64,000 bases of DNA from Leishmania mexicana MHOM/GT/2001/U1103 (lineage: Eukaryota > Euglenozoa > Kinetoplastea > Trypanosomatida > Trypanosomatidae), in assembly GCF_000234665.1 (NCBI RefSeq), contig NC_018337.1, positions 1,558,556 through 1,622,555 of the forward strand, read 5' to 3'. Position numbers and translations under genes: made by a program. Below, piece after piece: positions 56,524 to 64,000 of this stretch. The notes under the pieces were generated by a model. That model was not told the DNA's origin, ran no database searches, and saw nothing but the letters and a program-made list of their open reading frames with translations. The stretch's first letter is position 1; each line of letters starts with the position of its first letter.

Positions 56524-57699
56524 TACGTGAGCCAGGCGGAAGCGTCCTCCACTGGCTGGATGGTCCCCTCGGCGTTTCAAGAAGGGATGTCTTTCCCTCT
56601 CGTCGCCGGCTCCATGGGCTGTGTGAGCCGCTCGTCGAACGAAGTAGTAGGGAGACACACGTGCGCGACGGTCAGGTATCGTAACAGTATAGGGCAGCTG
56701 CCTCCTTGCCCGAATCGCTGGCACACGTGTTAAGTAGTGTTGCCCCTCCCCCTCCCCATTTTTTTTTCATCGGCGACGATGATGCTTTTGTTTTGTGTGC
56801 CCTTTACGACTGTCTTAGCGGCGCGTTGAGTTGTGTGGGTTGAGAGAGGAGCGGGGATTGCTGGAGCATCCACATTGGTGTCTCCATTCCTTTCCTTCTT
56901 TCATCTTTCTGCATTTCTATCTCTCCGTTGGCGTTGCTTTTTTTTGTTTTGGTGTTCGTTCGCATGTCTCATGGCACATGTTCAGAGAGCTGTAGTTGGA
57001 CGATCACCTCAGTAATACGTGGCAAGAGGGCCTACAGCGTTGTTGTTTGCTTAGCCGTTTTCTCGGGCTTTGCCGTCGCTCTTCTTCGGCCTCCGACAGA
57101 CGTGGAATGTGGTTTCTCGTGTTGTCGCCATTGTCGCAACTGGTGTGTTTGTGTCCCCCCTCCTCGTGCCATATCTTTCACATGGCGTCCCACCCTGCCC
57201 CTGCTCTTCAACATCGGCCAGCGCCAAAGTGGAGGGGGAGGGGGAAGTAAACGCGTCACGTGCACGGCAATATGGGACAACCGACTGTTTTGTCTGTTCT
57301 TTTCGCTGTGTGTGTGTCTCCTGTCGTGCAAATGCCAGCCACTCCAAGGCTTCCTTTACGACTGACGGAAACGGTGATCAGCGCCGGACCGTAGCGAGCA
57401 CGTGCGGCGGCGCACTACAGAGGGTCGTAGTCCAACAATGCGCACTCGATCTCCTCCGTCTGCCACAAGCACACGGAATCGCAAATACCCCTTTCACTTT
57501 GCGCTTTTGTTTTCCGGTTTGGTGCTCTTCAAACATCCTCTCACATGACCAACCGTCGCAGACACTCAGGAACAGCTTCTTCTGTGGCTAGTCAATCCTT
57601 TTCCTTGAAACGACCTCAAGCATCACCCTCTACCGTATTTTTGTGTAGCGTAGCATAGCATCCTGTCTTTGTGCGCGTGTGCGGATCATCATCATTGCC
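56524..57699. other. Intergenic region, 1.18 kb
   Basis: No supported gene. T-rich tracts lie at about 56756-56768 and 56936-56950. A 173-codon frame starting at 57070 overlaps pyrimidine-rich DNA and shows no conserved motif. Confidence 0.55.
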
Positions 57700-58038
57700 A
57701 TGACGCGGTGGAACCAGAGGATGGCCAAGATGGCCTTCCGGCGCTCCAAATTCCGTCGCTTAGCCTGGGGCGACGGTGACCCGTACCCCTACACCCCGCG
57801 CGCCACCTTCCGCTACCAGTGGGATGACTGGCCGATGTGGGAGAAAATGTGGCACCTCGCTGTCGGTGTGCTGGGCATCGAGTTCGCCGTATGGGCCTAC
57901 TACTCGAAGCTGAACAGCCGCATGGACTGGGCACGCGAGGAGGCACTGCGTCGCATGCGTCTGCGTCGTGAGGCCCAGGAACTGATGATCCTCGAGGGCG
58001 ATACCTTCCCGAGCGACATCCAGCCAGACCGCCACTGA
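57700..58038 (+). CDS. Small single-pass membrane protein, NDUFB11-like (complex I) candidate
   Basis: This 112-residue protein has a basic N terminus (about 1-20), a Trp/Tyr-rich segment (YTPRATFRYQWDDWPMWEKM), one membrane helix (about 49-68, WHLAVGVLGIEFAVWAYY) and a charged C-terminal helix. The C-terminal part MDWAREEALRRMRLRREAQ followed by FPSDIQPD resembles the KEWSRREAERLVKYREAN...FDPSKIQLPED end of NDUFB11 (the ESSS subunit of mitochondrial complex I), and the position of the membrane helix just before it fits. If right, it is an accessory subunit of the inner-membrane arm of NADH dehydrogenase. The N terminus, rich in Arg and Lys without acids, could target mitochondria. The frame opens upstream at GTG; the first ATG is used. 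A short protein with one membrane helix can match by chance, so confidence is moderate. Confidence 0.55.
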   Translation: MTRWNQRMAKMAFRRSKFRRLAWGDGDPYPYTPRATFRYQWDDWPMWEKMWHLAVGVLGIEFAVWAYYSKLNSRMDWAREEALRRMRLRREAQELMILEGDTFPSDIQPDRH

Positions 58039-58619
58039 CGTTGCCCACCCCGCACGCATCTCTGGGGGGAGGAAGAGCGATTGCGGCTGTGCCCTCTTTT
58101 CCTGATGCTTGTTTGATGTGCCTCCCTGCATATGGTTGTCCTGTACGACTTGACAGACGGTTGGTGACATCTCTGCCGATATTGCATGTACGCCTCCACG
58201 GATATCCGCACCAAGAGACCTGCTGCTTTTTTTTTGATTTGGGGGGAGGGGTCTTGTGACGCTGTCGCGCACACACGTCGAGCCCGCACACCTGCGACCG
58301 CATGGACGACGCATGGACTTCTTTTTGTGAGCAAGTGACACCCGTGGAATGATCACGACGTCCGCGATGGCGATTTTATCGGCTTGCACGACGCGCGCGC
58401 GTGTGCCACGACTCTGATCTTCATCGCTCCCCTGATTATCACACCTTTCTCTTCGCTCTGCATCCTTTCTCTGTACCTGTGAAGGGAATTTGTTTCTTCA
58501 AGTGCGAGTCCCTTGCCCGTCACAACGAAGCCGCAGAGTTTTGGCGCGCCTCTATCGCCACCCCTTCGGCCCGACCTCTGTCCCACAACCCTCTCTATGC
58601 TCCGACAGCCTTTATCGCC
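58039..58619. other. Intergenic region, 0.58 kb
   Basis: No supported gene. A T-run followed by a G-rich stretch is at about 58227-58251. A pyrimidine-rich segment at about 58438-58479 followed by an AG near 58482-58483 is a plausible acceptor for the QDPR gene. Confidence 0.55.
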
Positions 58620-59309
58620 ATGAAAAACGTACTCCTCATCGGTGCTCGCGGTGCCCTTGGTCGTGCCGTGGCGAACGCCTTTGCCAAAGGCAAATGGTCC
58701 ATCATCAGTGTAGATCAGGCAGCTGCTGTCCAGCGGGGCGATGACTGCTGTGCTGTCAACCCGGCAAGCTCCATTGAGGAACTGCAGGAGGCCTACAAGT
58801 CTGCGGTTACGGGACGCAAGGTTGACGCAGTGATCAACGTGGCTGGCAGCTGGGCCGGCGGCTCTGTCGCGGACACCTGCACCGCTGCTTCGACAGAGCT
58901 GATGCTGAGACAATCGCTCTTCTCCTCTGTAGCAGCGGCGCATGTGTTCAGTACGCAAGGTGAAAGGGATGGGCTTCTTCTTCTCACCGGCGCAGCGGCT
59001 GCTGTGAGTCCCACTCCCGGCATGATTGGGTACGGCACAGCAAAGTCTGCAGTGCACTTTCTCTGTCAGTCTATTGCGGCAGACCCATCCGTGTTGCCGA
59101 CAGATGCGAGTGTCCTGGCTATCCTCCCCACTATCCTTGACACTCCCGGAAATAGAAGTGCGATGCCTCACGCTGACCGCTCCACGTGGACCTCGCTCGA
59201 GGACGTGGCGCAGCAGATCGTGGAGTGGAGCAATGGAAGTCGTCGTCCTGCTAGCGGATCACTCGTCAAGATCGTTACAGAAAACTCGAAGACGCGCTTC
59301 ATTGTGTAG
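58620..59309 (+). CDS. QDPR: Quinonoid dihydropteridine reductase
   Basis: This 229-residue short-chain dehydrogenase reduces quinonoid dihydrobiopterin to tetrahydrobiopterin with NADH. The dinucleotide motif is GARGALG (8-14). Asp32 at the end of the second strand (IISVDQ) favours NADH. Catalytic Tyr138 and Lys142 lie in GYGTAKSAVHFLCQSIA. Blocks diagnostic of QDPR rather than other SDRs are VDAVINVAGSWAGG (parallel to VDAILCVAGGWAGG), PTPGMIGYG, ILPTILDTPGNRSAMPHAD and RPASGSLVKIVT. In Leishmania, a pterin auxotroph, the enzyme keeps tetrahydrobiopterin reduced beside PTR1. From memory, L. major QDPR has been characterised and has this length; only one copy is seen here. Confidence 0.95.
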   Translation: MKNVLLIGARGALGRAVANAFAKGKWSIISVDQAAAVQRGDDCCAVNPASSIEELQEAYKSAVTGRKVDAVINVAGSWAGGSVADTCTAASTELMLRQSLFSSVAAAHVFSTQGERDGLLLLTGAAAAVSPTPGMIGYGTAKSAVHFLCQSIAADPSVLPTDASVLAILPTILDTPGNRSAMPHADRSTWTSLEDVAQQIVEWSNGSRRPASGSLVKIVTENSKTRFIV

Positions 59310-59836
59310 AAACAGAAAGCACCGAGCTGGCCCACTGACCGGAGAGGCCTGTGTGCGCTGTGTCAGGGAAAGCAGCCTAGTCGCACGTGCGTCAAAGGGG
59401 CTGAGCGCTTACGAGCTGAGGAGGTAAAGTTCCCTTTAGCGATCTAAATAGTCCTTACTCAGATAGACGTTCAACCTGCGCGCTTTGCTCTGCTCATCTC
59501 TTTTGATGACACATGTGCGCCATACTTCACATCACCGCCTACGTGCGGCGCTCTTGTCGGCAGCACCACTGGATGACGAACGCGTGAAGTGGTAAGAGTT
59601 CGCAATGAATCACTGGCCACGGTGCCTTTAAGCGCGCACACGGGGCATTACACTTACTCCCTTCTCTCTGTATTCTTGCACTTCGCCTTTGATTCAGTTC
59701 AGTCCATCATCCCGTTTTCTTTCACTGACCCGAACGTACATACGCGATCAACTTGGCCGCTTGCCCAACCAGGCTCACCTCTATACGCAAACGCACGCAC
59801 ACCTACAGGCAGTCTCCCCCGCTCTTGGCCGCGAAA
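59310..59836. other. Intergenic region between QDPR and proteasome beta-7
   Basis: No supported gene in 0.53 kb. The second half holds the acceptor tract of the proteasome gene. Confidence 0.6.
59649..59697 (+). other. Spliced-leader acceptor for the proteasome beta-7 gene
   Basis: A pyrimidine-rich tract ends in CAG with AG at 59696-59697; another AG follows at 59702-59703. The leader would be about 135-140 bases. Confidence 0.55.
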
Positions 59837-60499
59837 ATGGCGTCTGGCGGATCTGTCATCGCAATTAAGTACAACGGCGGTGTGCTGATGGCGGCGGACA
59901 CGCTGCTGTCCTACGGGTCTCTCGCCAAGTGGCCCAACATCCCGCGCATCAAGCTCCTCGGCAGCTACTCCGCCGTGTGCGCCACAGGCAGCTACGCCGA
60001 CTTCCAGATGATGGCCAAGCAGGTGGAGGACAACATTGAGCGCCAGAAGATGTACCACAACGTGGACGAGTTGAAGCCTAGTGAGGTGTTCAGCTACCTG
60101 CACCGCTCCATCTACCAGAAGCGCTGCGACTTCGAGCCGTGCCTGTGCCAGATGGTCTTCATTGGCGCCCGCGACAGTGAGACGTTTCTGGCGGCCGTGG
60201 ACGACGTCGGCACGCGCTGGGAGGACGACTGCGTCGCGACCGGCTACGGCGCGTTCATCGCACTGCCGCTGCTGCGGCAGGCTCTGGAGAAGAACCCGGG
60301 TGGCTTGTCGCGGGTCCAGGCGGAGCAGATCCTCACTGACTGCCTGCGTGTGCTCTTCTACCGCGAGTGCCGCTCCATCAACAAGTTCCAGCTGGCTGAC
60401 GCCGCCGGCGACGGCGTGCGCATCAGCGAGCCCTTCGACGTGGAGACGAACTGGGAGTACGAGGGCTTCTGCTTCGAGAAGACCGCCATCATCCGCTGA
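59837..60499 (+). CDS. PSMB4: Proteasome subunit beta type-4 (beta-7 of the 20S core)
   Basis: This 220-residue 20S core subunit has an Ntn-hydrolase fold. The N terminus MASGGSVIAIKYNGGVLMAADTLLSYGSLAKWPNIPRI matches the mature start of beta-7/PSMB4 (TTGTSVLGVKF...[20 protein letters not shown]). Later blocks include GSYADFQMM, ATGYGAFIALPLLRQALE, RVLFYRECRSINKFQ and the ETNWEYEGF end. Beta-7 is one of the non-catalytic beta subunits; its C-terminal arm clasps the opposite ring. The usual propeptide is absent: the first ATG sits almost exactly where the mature animal subunit begins, and no in-frame ATG lies upstream. There is no threonine nucleophile at position 1, as expected for an inactive subunit. 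Confidence 0.95.
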   Translation: MASGGSVIAIKYNGGVLMAADTLLSYGSLAKWPNIPRIKLLGSYSAVCATGSYADFQMMAKQVEDNIERQKMYHNVDELKPSEVFSYLHRSIYQKRCDFEPCLCQMVFIGARDSETFLAAVDDVGTRWEDDCVATGYGAFIALPLLRQALEKNPGGLSRVQAEQILTDCLRVLFYRECRSINKFQLADAAGDGVRISEPFDVETNWEYEGFCFEKTAIIR

Positions 60500-61904
60500 T
60501 GACGTAGGACTGGCGGCGCTATCTCTCACCTGCCCACACACACATACATACATACGCTTCGCGTTTGTTTCTTTTCTGTATTGTGCATGCCTTGCTGTCT
60601 GTGTGTGTTTGTATGTGCAGTGGTGCTATCTTATCGGGTCCTCTCCCGTGTACCGCCTCCACGCTCGTCAACCATTGCCGTGTGGTGTTGAATATCTAAA
60701 GTCTGCGGTCTTGCGCAGCTCGATCTGATGTTTGTGGCAATTCAAGTGCACAAGAGAGCTATTTCATCGTCACCCTCGACATTCATGCTTCATTACCGCC
60801 TTTGGCCATCAGTGCCCTTCTCCGCGGTACTTTGTTGGTTCCCTCGACGCTGCCAGTGCAAATTTAGTCGGCCGTGTCACCCTTTCGTGAACGATGGAGG
60901 GGAGACCCTCCCTCTTCCTCCTCCTGATCGTGGGGAGACGCAGCGTTTGTTTCAGGGAGGGAGAGGAGGTAGCGGTCCCTGCTCCATGTATACTCACCCC
61001 TCCCCACCTGTGCATAGTACGCGATGACACAAACTGCTCTCTCCTCACACCCATTTCTTCTTCTCCCGCTTTCTCTACCGGCGCCTCCTCCACAACTCTT
61101 TCGCTCTTTGCTGAGCAACACGGATTACCGTGCAGGACTGTACAGTCATCGTTTTGTTATTGTTCTGCCGGGGCGTGCTGCTGACGTCAGCGGCGTTGGT
61201 AACAAGTTGTGTGTATGTATCTTTACTGCTTTCGGTAGCCTACCTGCGCATCATCATCCCCTCCTCTCCTCTTTCACTGCCTCCTTGCTCTTCTTTTCGG
61301 GACACCTTTTAGGCGGTGGCAGTACGTAAGCTCAACTACCACTCAGGGGGGGGGCTCGCGTGCCATCGGCTTCCTCTTCTTTTATTTCTTTTCCTTTTGG
61401 CGGCGTTGCTGCGGAGTAGAGACCTCGATTTCTATCTTCTTGTGAAGACGTGCGAACCAGCTACCTCACATGCAGTGACGCCCACACGTGCGTGTTGGCA
61501 ACACCGCAAAACGAAATCTTCCCTTGACGCCATCTTTCCTCTTGTGCTATTTTTCTTTTTTATCCGTGCTGAAGACGTCGCTCGAACTACCGTTTGACAC
61601 GCCGTCGTGTTTCTGTGTGTCCGTCTGCATGACTTTTGTGGTCGAGCGCCCTCTGTTTCTCGCTGGGGGAAGACGTCACCGTTTGGGGAGGGAGGTGCGA
61701 CTCGCAAGGATTGGTAGTCCTTAGCCTCTAGCCTCTTGACTGCTTCCTGCTTCACGGCGCTCCTGCGCAGTACTCGTGCAGGACGCGCCAGTGCTGCCTG
61801 TCGAGCTACTAGTGTTGTGCATGTCAAAGCTCTGCCTCACCTCCGCCTCCCCCTCGAAACCTTTTCTTTCCATTGTTTTTGTTCTGTCTGTTGTTCTTGA
61901 GAAG

Positions 61905-61946
61905 CTGTCGCCGTCTGTCTCCCTTTTCCTGTTCCGTTCTATTTAG
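61905..61946 (+). other. Spliced-leader acceptor for the TOR gene
   Basis: A strong T/C tract ends in TTTAG with AG at 61945-61946, giving a leader of 76 bases that contains the (CA)n repeat. Confidence 0.65.
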
Positions 61947-61957
61947 GAGTTACACGG

Positions 61958-61982
61958 ACACACACACACACACACACACACA
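61958..61982 (+). repeat. (CA)n microsatellite in the TOR 5' leader
   Basis: About 12 CA dinucleotides lie between the predicted splice acceptor (61946) and the TOR ATG (62023), so they would be part of the mature 5' UTR. Length variation between strains is likely. Confidence 0.8.
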
Positions 61983-62022
61983 TAACCCGACGTATATACT
62001 AACGGCTATCGAAACAGCAGCC

Positions 62023-64000
62023 ATGTCGTCGGTCGACTCGGAGAAACTGGCGGCCTCCATCCGCGCACTAGCTTGCAGCCGCGACGAGCGCATCGCCTTT
62101 GTGACGGAGGGGGTGAAGCAAGCAAAAGAGTTGCAGGGCAAAAGCGTGCAGGAGTATGAAATGGTGGTGTCGTCGCTGCTTATGTGTCTGGAGAGCTTTG
62201 AGGTGGTGCACGGTACGTCGCTTGACGTGCTCTGCGAACTCACTGTCCTGGACATTCTGCTAAACCTAGACTTGTCCGTCATTCAGCTGTCGCAGTGCAA
62301 CAGCTACTTGCGGCTTTGTCTCATGGCGGTGAATGAGATTCCTGTCGCTGTGGCAGCCGCAAAGACGTTTGCGCAGACGCTTAGCTACAGCATGACGACG
62401 GACTTTGTGCGCACTCAAATCGGAGAGACACTCGAGTGGATTTCGCTCCCCGATGCCAAGTCGAAGCCTCGCCGGATTTGTGGCATCTTGGTGCTCACGG
62501 AGGTTTCGTTGCGCATTCCAATGGTGATTCTGCCGCGCCTCTCCGAGGTGTTCGATAGGGTTTGGGACTGCTTGGCGGTGCATGATGAGGAGGTCCGCTC
62601 GCGCGCTCTGTGTCTCTTCACGCTATGCGCAAAGCTGCTGGTCAACCGTCCTGCCGCCATTCGTGCGGAAACCTGCGAGTCATTGATGTCACACCTGAAG
62701 AGTAACCTCGCCTCAAAATCAAAGGACAAACGCATTGCTGGCCTCCTTGCATTCGAGCCCATTGTCATCAACTCGATGGGCACCAGCAACCTACTTTACG
62801 AAGACCTCTCCATCCTTTTAGTCCCGTACATCATGAGGGGCGGCGCGAACGTCAACGCCGACACGCGCGAGCTCCTCTTCCGCTGCCTGGTTGTCCTCTG
62901 CCGCTTCAGTGTATCACAGTTTGTCGCGAGCCAACTCGCGGACAGTGTGCGCTTCGCGCTGGACTCCATCAACCGCAACATTCAGCGGAACACCGCCTTC
63001 GAGATGCTCTCTGAGATCATTCCGATTGTCGGCAAGGCAGAGTTTGCGCCCTTCGTCGACGACACGTGTGAAGCAATCAAGACTATTTTTGAGAAGTCCT
63101 CGAGCCCGTGCTGGAAGGCGCTGCAGTGTTTCTCCATCATTTGCAAAGAGTGCCGGCCATCCAAGATGGAAATGTACGTGGAGTCGTGCATCGAGAACGT
63201 GTTTGTGTGGGGACTTTCCGCGGAGCTGATTGAGTGCATGCGCGCCATCATTGAGTCGTCGAGCGTGCAGTACCGAGCAAAGCTGGAGGAGTCGCTGCTC
63301 GACATGATCTCCGTCACACTATGTGGTCTCCCATTTCGACAGCAGATTGACGCCCCGCGCGTGAATGAGAGCTCTACAGATGTGAGCGCCTCCGAGTATC
63401 AGATCTCCGTCGCCCTGAACGCCCTCAAGCAGTTTGGCTTCTCCAACTCGGAGCTCATGGGCGACTTCCTGCGCGTCTCGGTGCTGCCTTTTATCGACAA
63501 CAACAGCGTCGCCGTGCGCAACGCAGCTGTCTACACGATTGTCAAGCTTCTCATCCCTCATGGCGAGAAAGGTGACCTCAGTATCGCACGTCGCATGTGC
63601 GTCAACACCGTCATCACGCGCATGCTGGTAGTGGGGTTGTCAGACCCCAATCCGGTGGTGCGTCAGACCATTCTGAGCGCCTTTACAGAGGACTTTTATC
63701 CATACCTTAGCGAGCAGCAGTATCTCTTTCGCTTCTACTCTGCCCTGGGCGACGAGTCTATCAACTGTCGCGTGGCGGCGACGGAGCAGCTCTGCCAGAT
63801 GATCCGCTATGACCCGTCTCACATTCTGCCTGCGTTACGGGAGGAGATGGTCGTTATTCTACACTTCATTACGTCCACCTTTAATATGGACACCGTCCAA
63901 AACGGGTTCCGCCTCCTCGCGGCCATCGCCACGCGCGCGCCGCAACTGGTAGTGAACTTTACGGAAGGCATCTGTGAGGCTCTGGTGCCGTACTTTAGCA
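62023..64000 (+). CDS. TOR (target of rapamycin) kinase, N-terminal part, runs off the window
   Basis: The frame is open from the ATG at 62023 to the end of the window (659 codons), so only the N-terminal HEAT solenoid is seen. Blocks that parallel mTOR are FVRTQIGETLEWISLP (FVEFEVKRALEWLG), RRICGILVLTEVSLRIPMVILPRLSEVFDRVWDCL (AAVLVLRELAISVPTFFFQQVQPFFDNIFVAVW), VRSRALCLFTLCAKLLVNR, RNTAFEMLSEII, LLVVGLSDPNPVVRQTILSAF (VVGITDPDPDIRYCVLASL) and SALGDESINCRVAATEQL (VALNDQVFEIRELAICTV). The FAT and kinase domains would lie beyond position 64000. Trypanosomatids have several TOR paralogues; the visible part does not tell me which this is. From memory, L. major has TOR genes on chromosomes 34 and 36, and QDPR is on 34, which would point to a chromosome-34 TOR, but I cannot check this. 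Confidence 0.85.
   Translation, partial: MSSVDSEKLAASIRALACSRDERIAFVTEGVKQAKELQGKSVQEYEMVVSSLLMCLESFEVVHGTSLDVLCELTVLDILLNLDLSVIQLSQCNSYLRLCLMAVNEIPVAVAAAKTFAQTLSYSMTTDFVRTQIGETLEWISLPDAKSKPRRICGILVLTEVSLRIPMVILPRLSEVFDRVWDCLAVHDEEVRSRALCLFTLCAKLLVNRPAAIRAETCESLMSHLKSNLASKSKDKRIAGLLAFEPIVINSMGTSNLLYEDLSILLVPYIMRGGANVNADTRELLFRCLVVLCRFSVSQFVASQLADSVRFALDSINRNIQRNTAFEMLSEIIPIVGKAEFAPFVDDTCEAIKTIFEKSSSPCWKALQCFSIICKECRPSKMEMYVESCIENVFVWGLSAELIECMRAIIESSSVQYRAKLEESLLDMISVTLCGLPFRQQIDAPRVNESSTDVSASEYQISVALNALKQFGFSNSELMGDFLRVSVLPFIDNNSVAVRNAAVYTIVKLLIPHGEKGDLSIARRMCVNTVITRMLVVGLSDPNPVVRQTILSAFTEDFYPYLSEQQYLFRFYSALGDESINCRVAATEQLCQMIRYDPSHILPALREEMVVILHFITSTFNMDTVQNGFRLLAAIATRAPQLVVNFTEGICEALVPYFS

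Larger units (their letters stand above)
60500..62022. other. Long intergenic region before the TOR gene
   Basis: No supported gene in 1.52 kb. The region has many T/C-rich segments (about 61038-61085, 61368-61400, 61545-61562, 61845-61895) and ends with the acceptor and the (CA)n leader of TOR. Confidence 0.6.

Noticed and set aside
57070..57591. Forward frame of 173 codons upstream of the NDUFB11-like gene
   Set aside because: There is no recognisable motif, the composition is unlike the neighbouring genes, and it lies within the expected UTR and splice-signal region.
1..64000. Search for tRNA, rRNA, snoRNA clusters, CRISPR arrays and transposase genes
   Set aside because: I saw no cloverleaf-like box A/box B pairs, rRNA-like segments, regularly spaced repeats or transposase/reverse-transcriptase motifs; small snoRNAs in the gaps cannot be excluded by eye.

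Overview
The window reads as nuclear DNA of a trypanosomatid, most likely Leishmania or a close relative in the Leishmaniinae. All 23 protein genes I accept lie on the + strand. None shows an intron. They are separated by 0.4-1.5 kb gaps full of pyrimidine tracts, AG acceptors, (TG)n/(CA)n and poly-C runs. This is the layout of a kinetoplastid polycistronic unit processed by spliced-leader trans-splicing. Coding sequence is GC-rich at third positions. I saw no tRNA, rRNA, CRISPR array, strand switch or virus-derived gene. Starts given here are the first in-frame ATG; many longer open frames begin at TTG or GTG inside the leader and were trimmed.

Layout. 0.5-8.5 kb: EMC1 of the ER membrane insertase, an unrecognised 465-residue protein, and a four-domain RPA1-like ssDNA-binding protein. 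9.6-22.3 kb: the heavy chain of cytoplasmic dynein-2, the retrograde IFT motor. 23.2-29.9 kb: a ZCCHC10-like zinc-knuckle protein, a FAM20-like secretory-pathway kinase, a PP6-like phosphatase and an unknown helical protein. 30.3-39.0 kb: a POLD3-like polymerase delta subunit, an LYR-motif protein, a LAMTOR4-like protein, an FHA-BRCT-BRCT protein resembling MDC1, and a WAPL-like protein. 39.5-43.9 kb: a kinesin with a very unusual tail. 45.0-51.5 kb: a DCN1-like neddylation factor, a tail-anchored ankyrin protein, GAR1 and a DHHC palmitoyltransferase; two near-identical repeats with A-rich 3' ends flank the ankyrin gene. 52.9-60.5 kb: coatomer alpha, an NDUFB11-like membrane protein, quinonoid dihydropteridine reductase and proteasome beta-7. 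62.0 kb to the end: the N-terminal HEAT region of a TOR kinase, cut by the window edge.

Genes in such units are co-transcribed but rarely form pathways, so neighbourhood is weak functional evidence. Even so, four genes for replication, repair or chromosome cohesion (RPA1-like, POLD3-like, MDC1-like, WAPL-like) sit within about 33 kb, and a LAMTOR4-like gene shares the window with a TOR kinase. The most unusual single gene is the kinesin: its tail looks like a PH-like segment, an inositol-5-phosphatase fold without its catalytic residues, a C2-like segment and a dysferlin-type C-terminal motif. Family assignments come from reading the translations without a database search; the divergent ones are hypotheses.
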